A stretch of DNA of 14,113 bases from Phormidesmis priestleyi. GTDB taxonomy: Bacteria; Cyanobacteriota; Cyanobacteriia; Phormidesmidales; Phormidesmidaceae. Within the stretch, counting starts at the first letter, position 1, and every line of letters starts with the position of its first letter. Made by a program: the position numbers and the translations under genes. The DNA lies in contig QBMP01000028.1 in the NCBI GenBank assembly GCA_003242115.1, positions 10,159 through 24,271 of the forward strand, written 5' to 3'. Shown one piece after another: positions 7,426-13,232 of this stretch. The notes beneath the pieces were generated by a model that searched no databases, was not told the DNA's origin, and was given only the letters and a program-made list of their open reading frames with translations.

Positions 7426-7671
7426 TCAGGCTTCTTCAGCCTCAATTTTTTCGCGCGAATCGCCCCAATAGGCGCTGTAAGTCCACTCTTCGCTGCTGCC
7501 TTGATCGACGGTTTTCCAGCGGTAAATCACGCCTTTATTGGGGTTAATGCCCACTTCTAAAAGCTTGGCACCCATGTAGTATTCGGTTTGCTTGAGAGTG
7601 CGATCGCGCAAAAAAGGGCTCTCACTTTTAGAGATGATTTTAGAAATGTGGGCTTGGGTAGGTTTAGCCAT
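7426..7671 (-). CDS. Small conserved-looking hypothetical protein (81 aa)
   Basis: A soluble 81-residue protein beginning MAKPTQAHISKIISKSES and ending EEWTYSAYWGDSREKIEAEE. It has no signal peptide, membrane segment, or cysteines. The C-terminal half is rich in Trp and Tyr (YRWKTV, EEWTYSAYWGD) followed by an acidic helix, suggesting a small folded beta domain with a helical tail. The ATG at 7671 is clean, codon use matches neighbouring genes, and a HIP1 site lies in frame at 7600. I do not recognise the family and assign no function. Upstream, ATAGATTGA is repeated at 7680-7688 and 7694-7702. The next minus-strand gene upstream (beta-barrel protein) ends about 90 nt away, so co-transcription is possible. 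Confidence 0.65.
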   Translation of the reverse strand: MAKPTQAHISKIISKSESPFLRDRTLKQTEYYMGAKLLEVGINPNKGVIYRWKTVDQGSSEEWTYSAYWGDSREKIEAEEA

Positions 7672-7762
7672 GACTCTATATAGATTGAAATGGATAGATT
7701 GAGATGAATGGGGCTGTTTTGCATTCTATGTATTATGCCGTCTAAGCTCTTCAGCGCCCATT

Positions 7763-8551
7763 TTAGAGCGCCCACTCCAGATTAATGCCCACGCGGCTAT
7801 CACCCCGGCTAGCACTGCTCTGCCACTCTAAATCGGTCGAAATTCGCAGATCGTTAGTAATGGCATAGCCCAAATTGAGCTGGGTGACGCTGAGGCTTTC
7901 GCTATCACCGACCACCCACGACTGATCGAGCGTGATGTCGGCAGCGCCCGTTCGAGAAGGCACCAAGCGCAGCCTAACACCGAGGTTTGCGCCGTTGATA
8001 TCGGTGTTGTTCGTCGTATTATTCGTAGATTTGACGGCGCGGTAGCCAATGATAGGCGCGACGTTAACATAACCCCCAAGTGGCAGCACATAGTAGTGCA
8101 GATCTGCGCCATAAGCTTGGCGATCGCCCTCAAAGTTCTGCTGATAGTCAGCGCTAATCGTCAGCGGCGACCTGCCCACAAACAAATCCTCAAGCCCAAC
8201 CGCAAAGCCATCTGATCCACCCGCAGACGGGAAAGCACTATAGCCGACCTGCAACCTTGTCTTAAAGCTGGGATCGTTGCGAATATCGCTCTGCACATTC
8301 GGCACGGCCTCTAGCCATCGCTGTAGCACCGGACTTTGATCAATCACTTCAGGCGTGAGGTTGAGCGGCGCTTGAGAAGTATCGAAAGCTGGAGAAGCAT
8401 CAGACGCTTGAGAAGTATCAGGAGTTTGAGGCGCATTGGGCGCTACGGCATCTAGCGAATCGGCTAAGGCAGTAGAGGCAAAAACGGCACTAACGCCCAC
8501 AGAGCCAATCAAAAAGCTAGCCAACCAAACCATCAAGTTCTGATATTTCAT
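7763..8551 (-). CDS. Exported outer-membrane beta-barrel protein of cyanobacterial type
   Basis: The product is 262 residues from ATG 8551. The frame extends 15 codons to an ATG at 8594-8596, but that codon lies inside an insertion-element end, and MKYQNLMVWLASFLIGSVGV followed by STALA-DS is a textbook signal peptide (cleavage after residue 30), so the downstream start is preferred. After a Pro/Ser/Asp linker come alternating amphipathic strands: TRLQVGYSAFPS, GFAVGLEDLF, PLTISADYQQNF, YGADLHYYVLPLGGYVNVAP, IGYRAV, NLGVRLRLVPSRTGAADI, VTQLNLGYAI, LRISTDLEW, and a final strand SRVGINLEWAL ending in a hydrophobic residue. Similar proteins occur in cyanobacteria as uncharacterised outer-membrane proteins; a pore or structural role is inference. 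The linker contains DTSQA twice, from a 15-bp direct repeat at 8369-8383 and 8405-8419. Confidence 0.7.
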   Translation of the reverse strand: MKYQNLMVWLASFLIGSVGVSAVFASTALADSLDAVAPNAPQTPDTSQASDASPAFDTSQAPLNLTPEVIDQSPVLQRWLEAVPNVQSDIRNDPSFKTRLQVGYSAFPSAGGSDGFAVGLEDLFVGRSPLTISADYQQNFEGDRQAYGADLHYYVLPLGGYVNVAPIIGYRAVKSTNNTTNNTDINGANLGVRLRLVPSRTGAADITLDQSWVVGDSESLSVTQLNLGYAITNDLRISTDLEWQSSASRGDSRVGINLEWAL

Positions 8552-8598
8552 AGCTAATAGACTAGCTTTTGCAGGCTCAAAAGTCAGCTTTGACATAC

Positions 8599-8620
8599 TC
8601 CCACCGCTGAAAGCGGGGGA
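8599..8620. repeat. Bulged hairpin 1 (IS200/IS605-type end)
   Basis: TCCC-A-CCGCT / GAA / AGCGGGGGA pairs over 9 bp with one bulged A. Five further bases, TTTGA (8589-8593) and TCAAA (about 8624-8628), pair outside it. It lies about 50 nt upstream of the beta-barrel gene start. Confidence 0.7.
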
Positions 8621-8637
8621 TTCTCAAACCTCACGAT

Positions 8638-8727
8638 TTAAGTTTCTGCTTCATAGCAACTGCCTCCACTCTCAAAGAGTTTTGGTCTTATGTTCGCTCC
8701 ACAGACTAACCCCGCAAGCCCTGCGGT
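8638..8727 (-). pseudogene. Vestige of TnpB C-terminus
   Basis: A 29-codon open stretch on the minus strand (stop to stop) reading TAGLAGLVCGANIRPKLF and ending YEAET. The AGLA-x-x-CG-x-x-x-RP pattern is reminiscent of the tails of IS200/IS605-family TnpB proteins. There is no start codon and no RuvC residue. The assignment rests mainly on the adjacent bulged hairpin. Confidence 0.4.
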
Positions 8728-8948
8728 TCATTCAGTATTAGAAATGTTTTTTGATTGGTTGAATCCAGGGATGTGTTACCAGTGCCCTATCCTCTTTTCC
8801 CGGTCTACCTATTTGTCTGTGCCGCCAGCAAATGCTGAACTTCGCTCATTAGGCTGTCTGATCCATAGTCGCGGGTGGGTCATTGACCAACTTAATTTTA
8901 CCATTTCCTAGTTTGGAATATAGGCCAAGATTGTTCGCTAGCACTCAC

Positions 8949-9011
8949 TTGAGGGGAAGTGGCATTCATCCCGCCGCTGAAAGCGGGGGTCTTCTGCCCG
9001 ATTCCCCTCAA
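8949..9011. repeat. Nested palindrome: 10-bp perfect inverted repeat enclosing bulged hairpin 2
   Basis: TTGAGGGGAA (8949-8958) and TTCCCCTCAA (9002-9011) are perfect reverse complements and enclose hairpin 2 (8969-8989, bulged G). The 63-nt structure lies 30 nt beyond the stop of the M23 gene on the minus strand, so in addition to being an element end it could act as a terminator or mRNA 3'-end stabiliser. Confidence 0.65.
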
Positions 9012-9040
9012 AGCTCCCCTACCGCTAGATAAAAAGCTCA

Positions 9041-10306
9041 CTATAAAAAGCTCATTGGATCGATAGGTTCGCCATCGCGGCGGACTTCAAAATGCAGGTG
9101 AGGGCCAGTCGATAGCCCAGTTGTGCCAACCGCAGCGATCACGTCTCCTTTTCTTACCGCTTGGCCTTCGGTCACATTCAGCTTGCTGGCATGACCGTAC
9201 AGCGTCGTGAGGCCGCCGCCATGATTGATAATCACGGCATTTCCATAGCCACCGTACCAGCCTGCCATAATCACAACGCCGGTTTCTGCGGCCATGATTG
9301 GGCTACCGTGGGCCGCGCCAAAGTCTGTTCCGGCATGAAAACGGCTGTAGCCCAGCACCGGGTGAAAGCGACTACCAAAACGACTGGTGATGGGGCCGAG
9401 AGCGGGCATGACCATTTTGCCTGAGGCCCGCGCTGAGGTCAGCACTTCGTCGCGAATTGCCTGCGAATCGGCAGCGTTGTTAGCCGCCACGCGCTCCAAA
9501 ATCAGAGAGGTAAGATTGTCAGAGTCTTTATCAAGCTGATTGATCGCAGCTGACAGTGCGCCTCGGTTTTCCTGAAGGCGGGTCATGGTGAAAGCCTGCT
9601 GCTGAAGCTGCTCAGTATAATCTTGACGGCTAGCGAGCAGCTGCTGACGAATGAGCGAAATCGAATTTTTCTGCTGCTCTACGCCTTCTTGCTGAGCCAC
9701 AATTTCGACTGATTTTTTGTCTAGCTCAACTAGGGTAGTTCGATCCGATTTGTAAACCTGCTTGAGCCGGTAGCGGCGATCTAAAAACTCATTGAGATTT
9801 TGGCTTTGCAGGAGCAGCGCCCAGCCCTGTGCGCCCTGCTGTCGCTGCATGAACTGAAGCCGCCCGACAACGGCGGTGCGCGATTGCTCATACACCTGCT
9901 GATTGCGCTCAAGATCGGCCACAAGCTGGTTGAGCGATCGCTCGGCGGTGGCGAGCTGATATTCGGTATCAGAAATCCAGGCATCGGTGCCCTGAATGCT
10001 TTTAGAAAGTGACTGTAGCTGCTGCGTAACCTGATCTTCGGCTTTTTGGTAGCGCTGGTCGTTTTGAGTATGCACCTTAAGCTGCTGATCGACTTGCTCA
10101 CGCTGTCGCCGCAGTTCATCTAAAGTTTGAGCCTGAGCGGGTTGGCTGGGCTCGGCCTGAACCGCCACGGCTTGAAAGCGAAAGGACTGATTGGCTCCGG
10201 GCTTGAGGTGAATAGCCAGAGTCGTGCCAGTGATGATGCCGTAGGCGATTAGAAGCGCGATCGCGGCGCTCAAATATCGTTGCCAGTGGTGGTGTAGCCA
10301 AACCAT
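9041..10306 (-). CDS. M23-family murein hydrolase with N-terminal coiled coil (EnvC/NlpD-like)
   Basis: A 421-residue envelope protein. It has a membrane anchor or uncleaved signal at about residues 12-33 (SAAIALLIAYGIITGTTLAI), then a long coiled coil (about 60-290) dominated by Gln, Glu, Leu and Arg, then the LytM/M23 domain. Zinc and catalytic residues are all present: H324 and D328 in HAGTDFG, H372 in LYGHASKL, and H403/H405 in GPHLHFEV. Proteins with this layout either cut peptidoglycan cross-links or, when residues are missing, activate amidases at the septum; with every ligand intact, direct hydrolysis is more likely. The start MVWLHHHWQRYL fits the membrane-anchor layout. It follows the LysE gene on the same strand with about a 50-nt gap, so read-through is possible, but no functional link to it is implied. 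Confidence 0.9.
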   Translation of the reverse strand: MVWLHHHWQRYLSAAIALLIAYGIITGTTLAIHLKPGANQSFRFQAVAVQAEPSQPAQAQTLDELRRQREQVDQQLKVHTQNDQRYQKAEDQVTQQLQSLSKSIQGTDAWISDTEYQLATAERSLNQLVADLERNQQVYEQSRTAVVGRLQFMQRQQGAQGWALLLQSQNLNEFLDRRYRLKQVYKSDRTTLVELDKKSVEIVAQQEGVEQQKNSISLIRQQLLASRQDYTEQLQQQAFTMTRLQENRGALSAAINQLDKDSDNLTSLILERVAANNAADSQAIRDEVLTSARASGKMVMPALGPITSRFGSRFHPVLGYSRFHAGTDFGAAHGSPIMAAETGVVIMAGWYGGYGNAVIINHGGGLTTLYGHASKLNVTEGQAVRKGDVIAAVGTTGLSTGPHLHFEVRRDGEPIDPMSFL

Positions 10307-10357
10307 TTTTTGCAGCCCAACTCTTTTTCAAAATCCACTGAGTTCACTTAAAAAGTC

Positions 10358-10990
10358 TTAAACCACCCAAGCCGCTAGGCCAAAGCCCAAAATTAGAATG
10401 CCAAAAATCTTAGTTGACACCTGGTTAAAGCTATCCAGTCGGCGAGGAGTCAGTCGATTACGCAAGTACTCCACTCCTGACACTAGCACCAGCCACCAGC
10501 AGGCTGAGCCCGTAAATACGCCAAACACAAGGGTTACAGAACTCAAATAATCGGCCTGCGTAATACCGAATCCGGCAAAAATAGCGATAAAAGAAAAGAT
10601 AGTAGCGGGGTTTGTCAGGGTGAGAAAAAGCGTAGAGGCGTAGGCCAAGAGCAGCCCAGATGGGGCCGTTGCCGGTGATGCTTCAAAATCAGCAGTCGAT
10701 AGTTTTGAGGGGGCGAAAAAAGTGGTCAGGCCCAAATAGCAAAGGAAAATGCCGCCCCCAAGTCGCAGTAGATGCGTGTAGCTGACCAAAAGATCGGAAA
10801 TTGCGGCTAGCCCGAACGCCGCCACTATCCCGTAAAATCCATCGGCGGTGGCGGCTCCTAACCCGGTCATGAGCCCGATAGAGCGGCCCTGCGCTAGGGT
10901 GCGGCGAATGCAGAGCACACCAATCGGGCCGACGGGAGCCGCGATCGCCAGTCCCATCAACATTCCTTTCATTAAAAGCAGGATCAACAT
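10358..10990 (-). CDS. LysE/RhtB-family exporter
   Basis: A 210-residue integral membrane protein with about six hydrophobic segments. The N-terminus MLILLLMKGMLMGLAIAAPV followed by GPIGVLCIRRTLAQG is the family signature (conserved APxGP in the first helix and the basic RRTLAQGR loop); LTLTNPATIFSFIAIF marks the central helix with its NP pair. The family exports lysine, arginine, threonine, homoserine and related small molecules across the plasma membrane; the substrate here is not readable. An Lrp/AsnC-type regulator lies 66 nt upstream on the same strand, the classical regulator-exporter pairing, so expression probably responds to an amino acid. An inverted repeat (11011-11042) lies in the gap between them. 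The ATG at 10990 is taken as the start; ATG codons a few residues in are possible alternatives. Confidence 0.9.
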   Translation of the reverse strand: MLILLLMKGMLMGLAIAAPVGPIGVLCIRRTLAQGRSIGLMTGLGAATADGFYGIVAAFGLAAISDLLVSYTHLLRLGGGIFLCYLGLTTFFAPSKLSTADFEASPATAPSGLLLAYASTLFLTLTNPATIFSFIAIFAGFGITQADYLSSVTLVFGVFTGSACWWLVLVSGVEYLRNRLTPRRLDSFNQVSTKIFGILILGFGLAAWVV

Positions 10991-11010
10991 AGATTATGCC
11001 TTCGCAATCA

Positions 11011-11042
11011 GTCCGAACATCTCTCTGGGCACTACTTCGGAC
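11011..11042. promoter_or_regulatory. Inverted repeat between lrp-like and lysE-like genes
   Basis: GTCCGAA (11011-11017) and TTCGGAC (11036-11042) are perfect 7-bp inverted arms separated by 18 nt, lying about 20 nt upstream of the exporter start. It could be an operator for the upstream Lrp-type regulator or an mRNA hairpin setting relative expression. There is no U-tract, so a simple terminator is unlikely. Confidence 0.4.
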
Positions 11043-11056
11043 ACTATTGAGTGAAA

Positions 11057-11530
11057 TCAATTTGGCTCATCAATTGGCAGCGCCGCAGTATCTTTAACGC
11101 TCGATAGAGCAATGGTTGTGCGCGTTTGCTGAATACCGGGTAAAGCTTTGATCTCTTCGGTGAGAATGCGCTCAAGATCAGCGGTCGAGGCGCAGCAGAT
11201 TTTGAGCAGGTAGTCGCTTTCGCCGATAACGTGGTGACAGGATTGAATATGCGCTTGATGCTGTACGTAGTTCAGAAAATCTGCCCGATGCCTGGGATGA
11301 TCTAGGGTAATTGAAACGAATGCGATCAGCCCTAGTCCTACGGCTACAGCATTGATTTGAACGCTGTAGCCGGTAATGATGCCGCTATTTTCTAAGCGGC
11401 GGACGTGATCGGCAATAGCGGGAGCCGAAACTCCAAAGCGATCTGCTAACGCTGACCACCGCACGCGCCCATCCTGACTTAGAGCAGCGAGAATTTTCAC
11501 ATCTAATTCATCAAAGCTCATCAGCTTCAT
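11057..11530 (-). CDS. Lrp/AsnC-family transcriptional regulator
   Basis: A 157-residue protein with the two-domain Lrp plan. The N-terminal winged helix-turn-helix reads DELDVKILAALSQDGRVRWS, ALADRFGVSAPAIADHVRRL (recognition helix about 35-47) and NSGIITGYSV. The C-terminal RAM/effector domain (about 65-145) has the expected GLIAFVSITLD, CHHVIGESDYLLKICC and alternating strands ending RTTIALSSVKD. Members form dimers to octamers and sense amino acids. First gene of the minus-strand pair with the LysE-type exporter, which is its likely target, along with its own promoter. ATG 11530 is used; ATG 11521 (MSFDELD) is an equally plausible start and matches the usual family N-terminus closely. Confidence 0.92.
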   Translation of the reverse strand: MKLMSFDELDVKILAALSQDGRVRWSALADRFGVSAPAIADHVRRLENSGIITGYSVQINAVAVGLGLIAFVSITLDHPRHRADFLNYVQHQAHIQSCHHVIGESDYLLKICCASTADLERILTEEIKALPGIQQTRTTIALSSVKDTAALPIDEPN

Positions 11531-11729
11531 TTAACTCTAATTTTTCAATTTTTTATTATTATAAATTCCATTTAGCTAAAAAAGTCTTTTTTAATTTAAG
11601 AACTTTGCCTACTTTCTTTTTTATGTAAAAAATAAGATTTCCCTCAAAACGAAAAAACCTACGTACCTTAAAGCGCCAATCCAGATAAATAAGTAACAAT
11701 CCTAAAGGCATCTACTGACCTTGAATTTT
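11531..11729. promoter_or_regulatory. AT-rich divergent promoter region of lrp-like and tldD-like genes
   Basis: This is the most AT-rich interval in the window, with many A and T tracts. On the minus strand a perfect TATAAT (11558-11563) lies 28 nt upstream of the regulator start, with only a poor -35 (AAGACT-like). For the plus strand TAAATAAGTAACAAT (about 11687-11700) is a weak -10 candidate. Curved A-tract DNA of this type suits binding by an Lrp-type regulator, so autoregulation and control of the divergent tldD-like gene are both possible. Confidence 0.4.
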
Positions 11730-13232
11730 ATGATTAGGCATTTCACTCCTGAGCGGCTCATCACGGAACCGCCCACCTCTGGGCATTTGATGATCGCGGA
11801 TCTCAAGACTGCCTTGGCACAAATTGATATTCCAGCCGATTGGATTGGCATTCGAGCGATGCGCGAAACTAGCACTTGGCGAGCGATGCGCGATGGCCGT
11901 CCGCAGCAAAATGAATTTGGCCTCAGTCAAGGAGCTATGGTCGAAGTCTTGGCTCAAGGGCAGTTTGGCTATAGTGCGACCAATCAGCTGACACCAGCCG
12001 CTTTGCAGGCCGCTGCCCAATGCGCTTATGCGCAGGCGATCGCAGCCAGCCGATGGGCCATTCACCGCTTTACTGAAGCGGTTCGCCCTGCGGTGGTAGG
12101 CGAGTACGTCTCGGCTTATGAACAGGCGCTAGAGGCAGTCGGTGTCGGCGAAATCAATGATCTTTTAGCCAAACTGTGTCAGCAGCTCAAGGTATCGGCG
12201 GCGGTTGTGCGTACTCGGGCGGTGGCGCGTACCCATGACGTAGAAAGCTGGTTTGTCAGCAGCAATGGCTCCGAGGTATATCAAAAGCTGCTGTTGTTGG
12301 AGAGTCATTTGGGCGCGATCGCTCAAGCCCCCGGCGTTACCCAATCGCGGACAGACAACGGCTACCTAGCGCGCAGCTATCAGGGCGGCTGGGAGCTGTT
12401 TTCTGGTGCCGAACTGGGGCACAGAGCTGAGCGCATTGGCCAGCAGGCGGTAGCGTTGCTGAGCGCGCCCGATTGCCCAGACACGGCGACCACACTGGTA
12501 TTGGCTCCCGACCAAATGATGCTGCAAATTCACGAAAGCGTCGGTCATCCGCTGGAGTTGGATAGGATTTTGGGCGATGAGCGCAACTATGCAGGCGGCA
12601 GCTTTGTGCGCCCTGAAGATTTTGGCAGTTTGGCATACGGCTCACCGCTGATGAATATTACGTTTGCGGCCACTCAGGCAGGTGAACTTGCCAGCTATGG
12701 CTTTGACGATACTGGCGCAGTAGCCCAGCGGCAGTATTTAATTCGTGAGGGCGTTTTAGAGCGCGGCTTGGGCGGGCTAGAAAGTCAGTCGCGGTTACAG
12801 GTGCCCGGTGTCGCCTGTACCAGAGCCTGTAGCTGGAACCGGCCAGCGATTGATCGGATGGCCAATATTAATTTAGAGCCCGGAGAGACTGAATTTGAGG
12901 CGCTGATTGGCTCGATAGAAGACGGCGTGTACATGGAGTCTAACCGCTCCTGGTCAATTGATGACCAGCGCCATAAGTTTCAGTTTGGCTGTGAATATGC
13001 CCGCAAAATTGAGCAGGGCAAACTGACGACGGTGCTCAAAAATCCAAACTATCGAGCAACGACGCCACAGTTTTGGCATAGTCTGTCGCAGGTGGGCTCA
13101 CGCGCTACGCTAGAAACCTACGGCACCCCTTATTGCGGAAAGGGTGAACCTAATCAGCTGATTCGCGTAGGCCATGCCTCTCCCGTATGCGCCTTTGACA
13201 ATATTGAAGTATTTGGAGGTGCAGGCTCATGA
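11730..13232 (+). CDS. tldD: TldD-type zinc metalloprotease (TldD/PmbA family)
   Basis: The product is 500 residues from ATG 11730; the frame reaches a TTG at 11721, less likely as a start. It carries the TldD active site: HESVGHPLELDR (HEXXXH zinc-binding motif, about residues 268-273) and, near the C-terminus, TYGTPYCGKGEPNQ with a conserved cysteine (about residue 469) as the further zinc ligand. Glycine-rich GGSFVRPEDFGSLAYGSP, GFDDTGA and the SWSIDDQRHKFQFGCEYA stretch are typical of the family. TldD forms a heterodimer with its catalytically inactive paralogue TldE/PmbA and trims unfolded peptides into an internal chamber; in enterobacteria it matures microcin B17 and degrades CcdA. The following gene overlaps its stop by 4 nt (ATGA) and is the expected partner. 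No precursor peptide gene for a modified peptide is visible in this window. Confidence 0.93.
   Translation: MIRHFTPERLITEPPTSGHLMIADLKTALAQIDIPADWIGIRAMRETSTWRAMRDGRPQQNEFGLSQGAMVEVLAQGQFGYSATNQLTPAALQAAAQCAYAQAIAASRWAIHRFTEAVRPAVVGEYVSAYEQALEAVGVGEINDLLAKLCQQLKVSAAVVRTRAVARTHDVESWFVSSNGSEVYQKLLLLESHLGAIAQAPGVTQSRTDNGYLARSYQGGWELFSGAELGHRAERIGQQAVALLSAPDCPDTATTLVLAPDQMMLQIHESVGHPLELDRILGDERNYAGGSFVRPEDFGSLAYGSPLMNITFAATQAGELASYGFDDTGAVAQRQYLIREGVLERGLGGLESQSRLQVPGVACTRACSWNRPAIDRMANINLEPGETEFEALIGSIEDGVYMESNRSWSIDDQRHKFQFGCEYARKIEQGKLTTVLKNPNYRATTPQFWHSLSQVGSRATLETYGTPYCGKGEPNQLIRVGHASPVCAFDNIEVFGGAGS

Larger units (their letters stand above)
8589..9011. mobile_element. Decayed IS200/IS605-type element or miniature derivative
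   Basis: Two near-identical hairpins lie 370 nt apart in the same orientation: 8599-8620 and 8969-8989, each CCC-x-CCGCT-GAA-AGCGGGGG with a single bulged base (A or G) at the same position. Bulged hairpins of this kind next to GTCAA-like sites are characteristic ends of IS200/IS605 elements, which TnpA recognises as single strands. On the minus strand between them, near 8638-8727, AGLAGLVCGANIRPKL resembles a TnpB C-terminal tail (frame closed by TAA), and a second frame gives SLRVEAVAMKQKLKS before a TGA at 8631-8633, suggesting a frameshifted remnant. No TnpA or TnpB catalytic region remains. The two hairpins in one orientation could mean tandem or nested insertions. Confidence 0.6.

Noticed and set aside
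8690..8911. 73-codon plus-strand frame between the two bulged hairpins
   Set aside because: No recognisable family, and it runs antisense through the TnpB-like vestige and other degenerate sequence; best explained as chance.
8589..9011. CRISPR array or tRNA suggested by repeated hairpins
   Set aside because: Only two copies 370 nt apart without regular spacers, and no cloverleaf or CCA-type 3' end; insertion-element ends explain them better.
11721..11729. TTG start for the tldD-like gene
   Set aside because: An ATG three codons downstream is available and no ribosome site favours the TTG.
12337..12645. Minus-strand frames of 60-102 codons within tldD
   Set aside because: They lie opposite conserved TldD residues including the HESVGH region; shadows.
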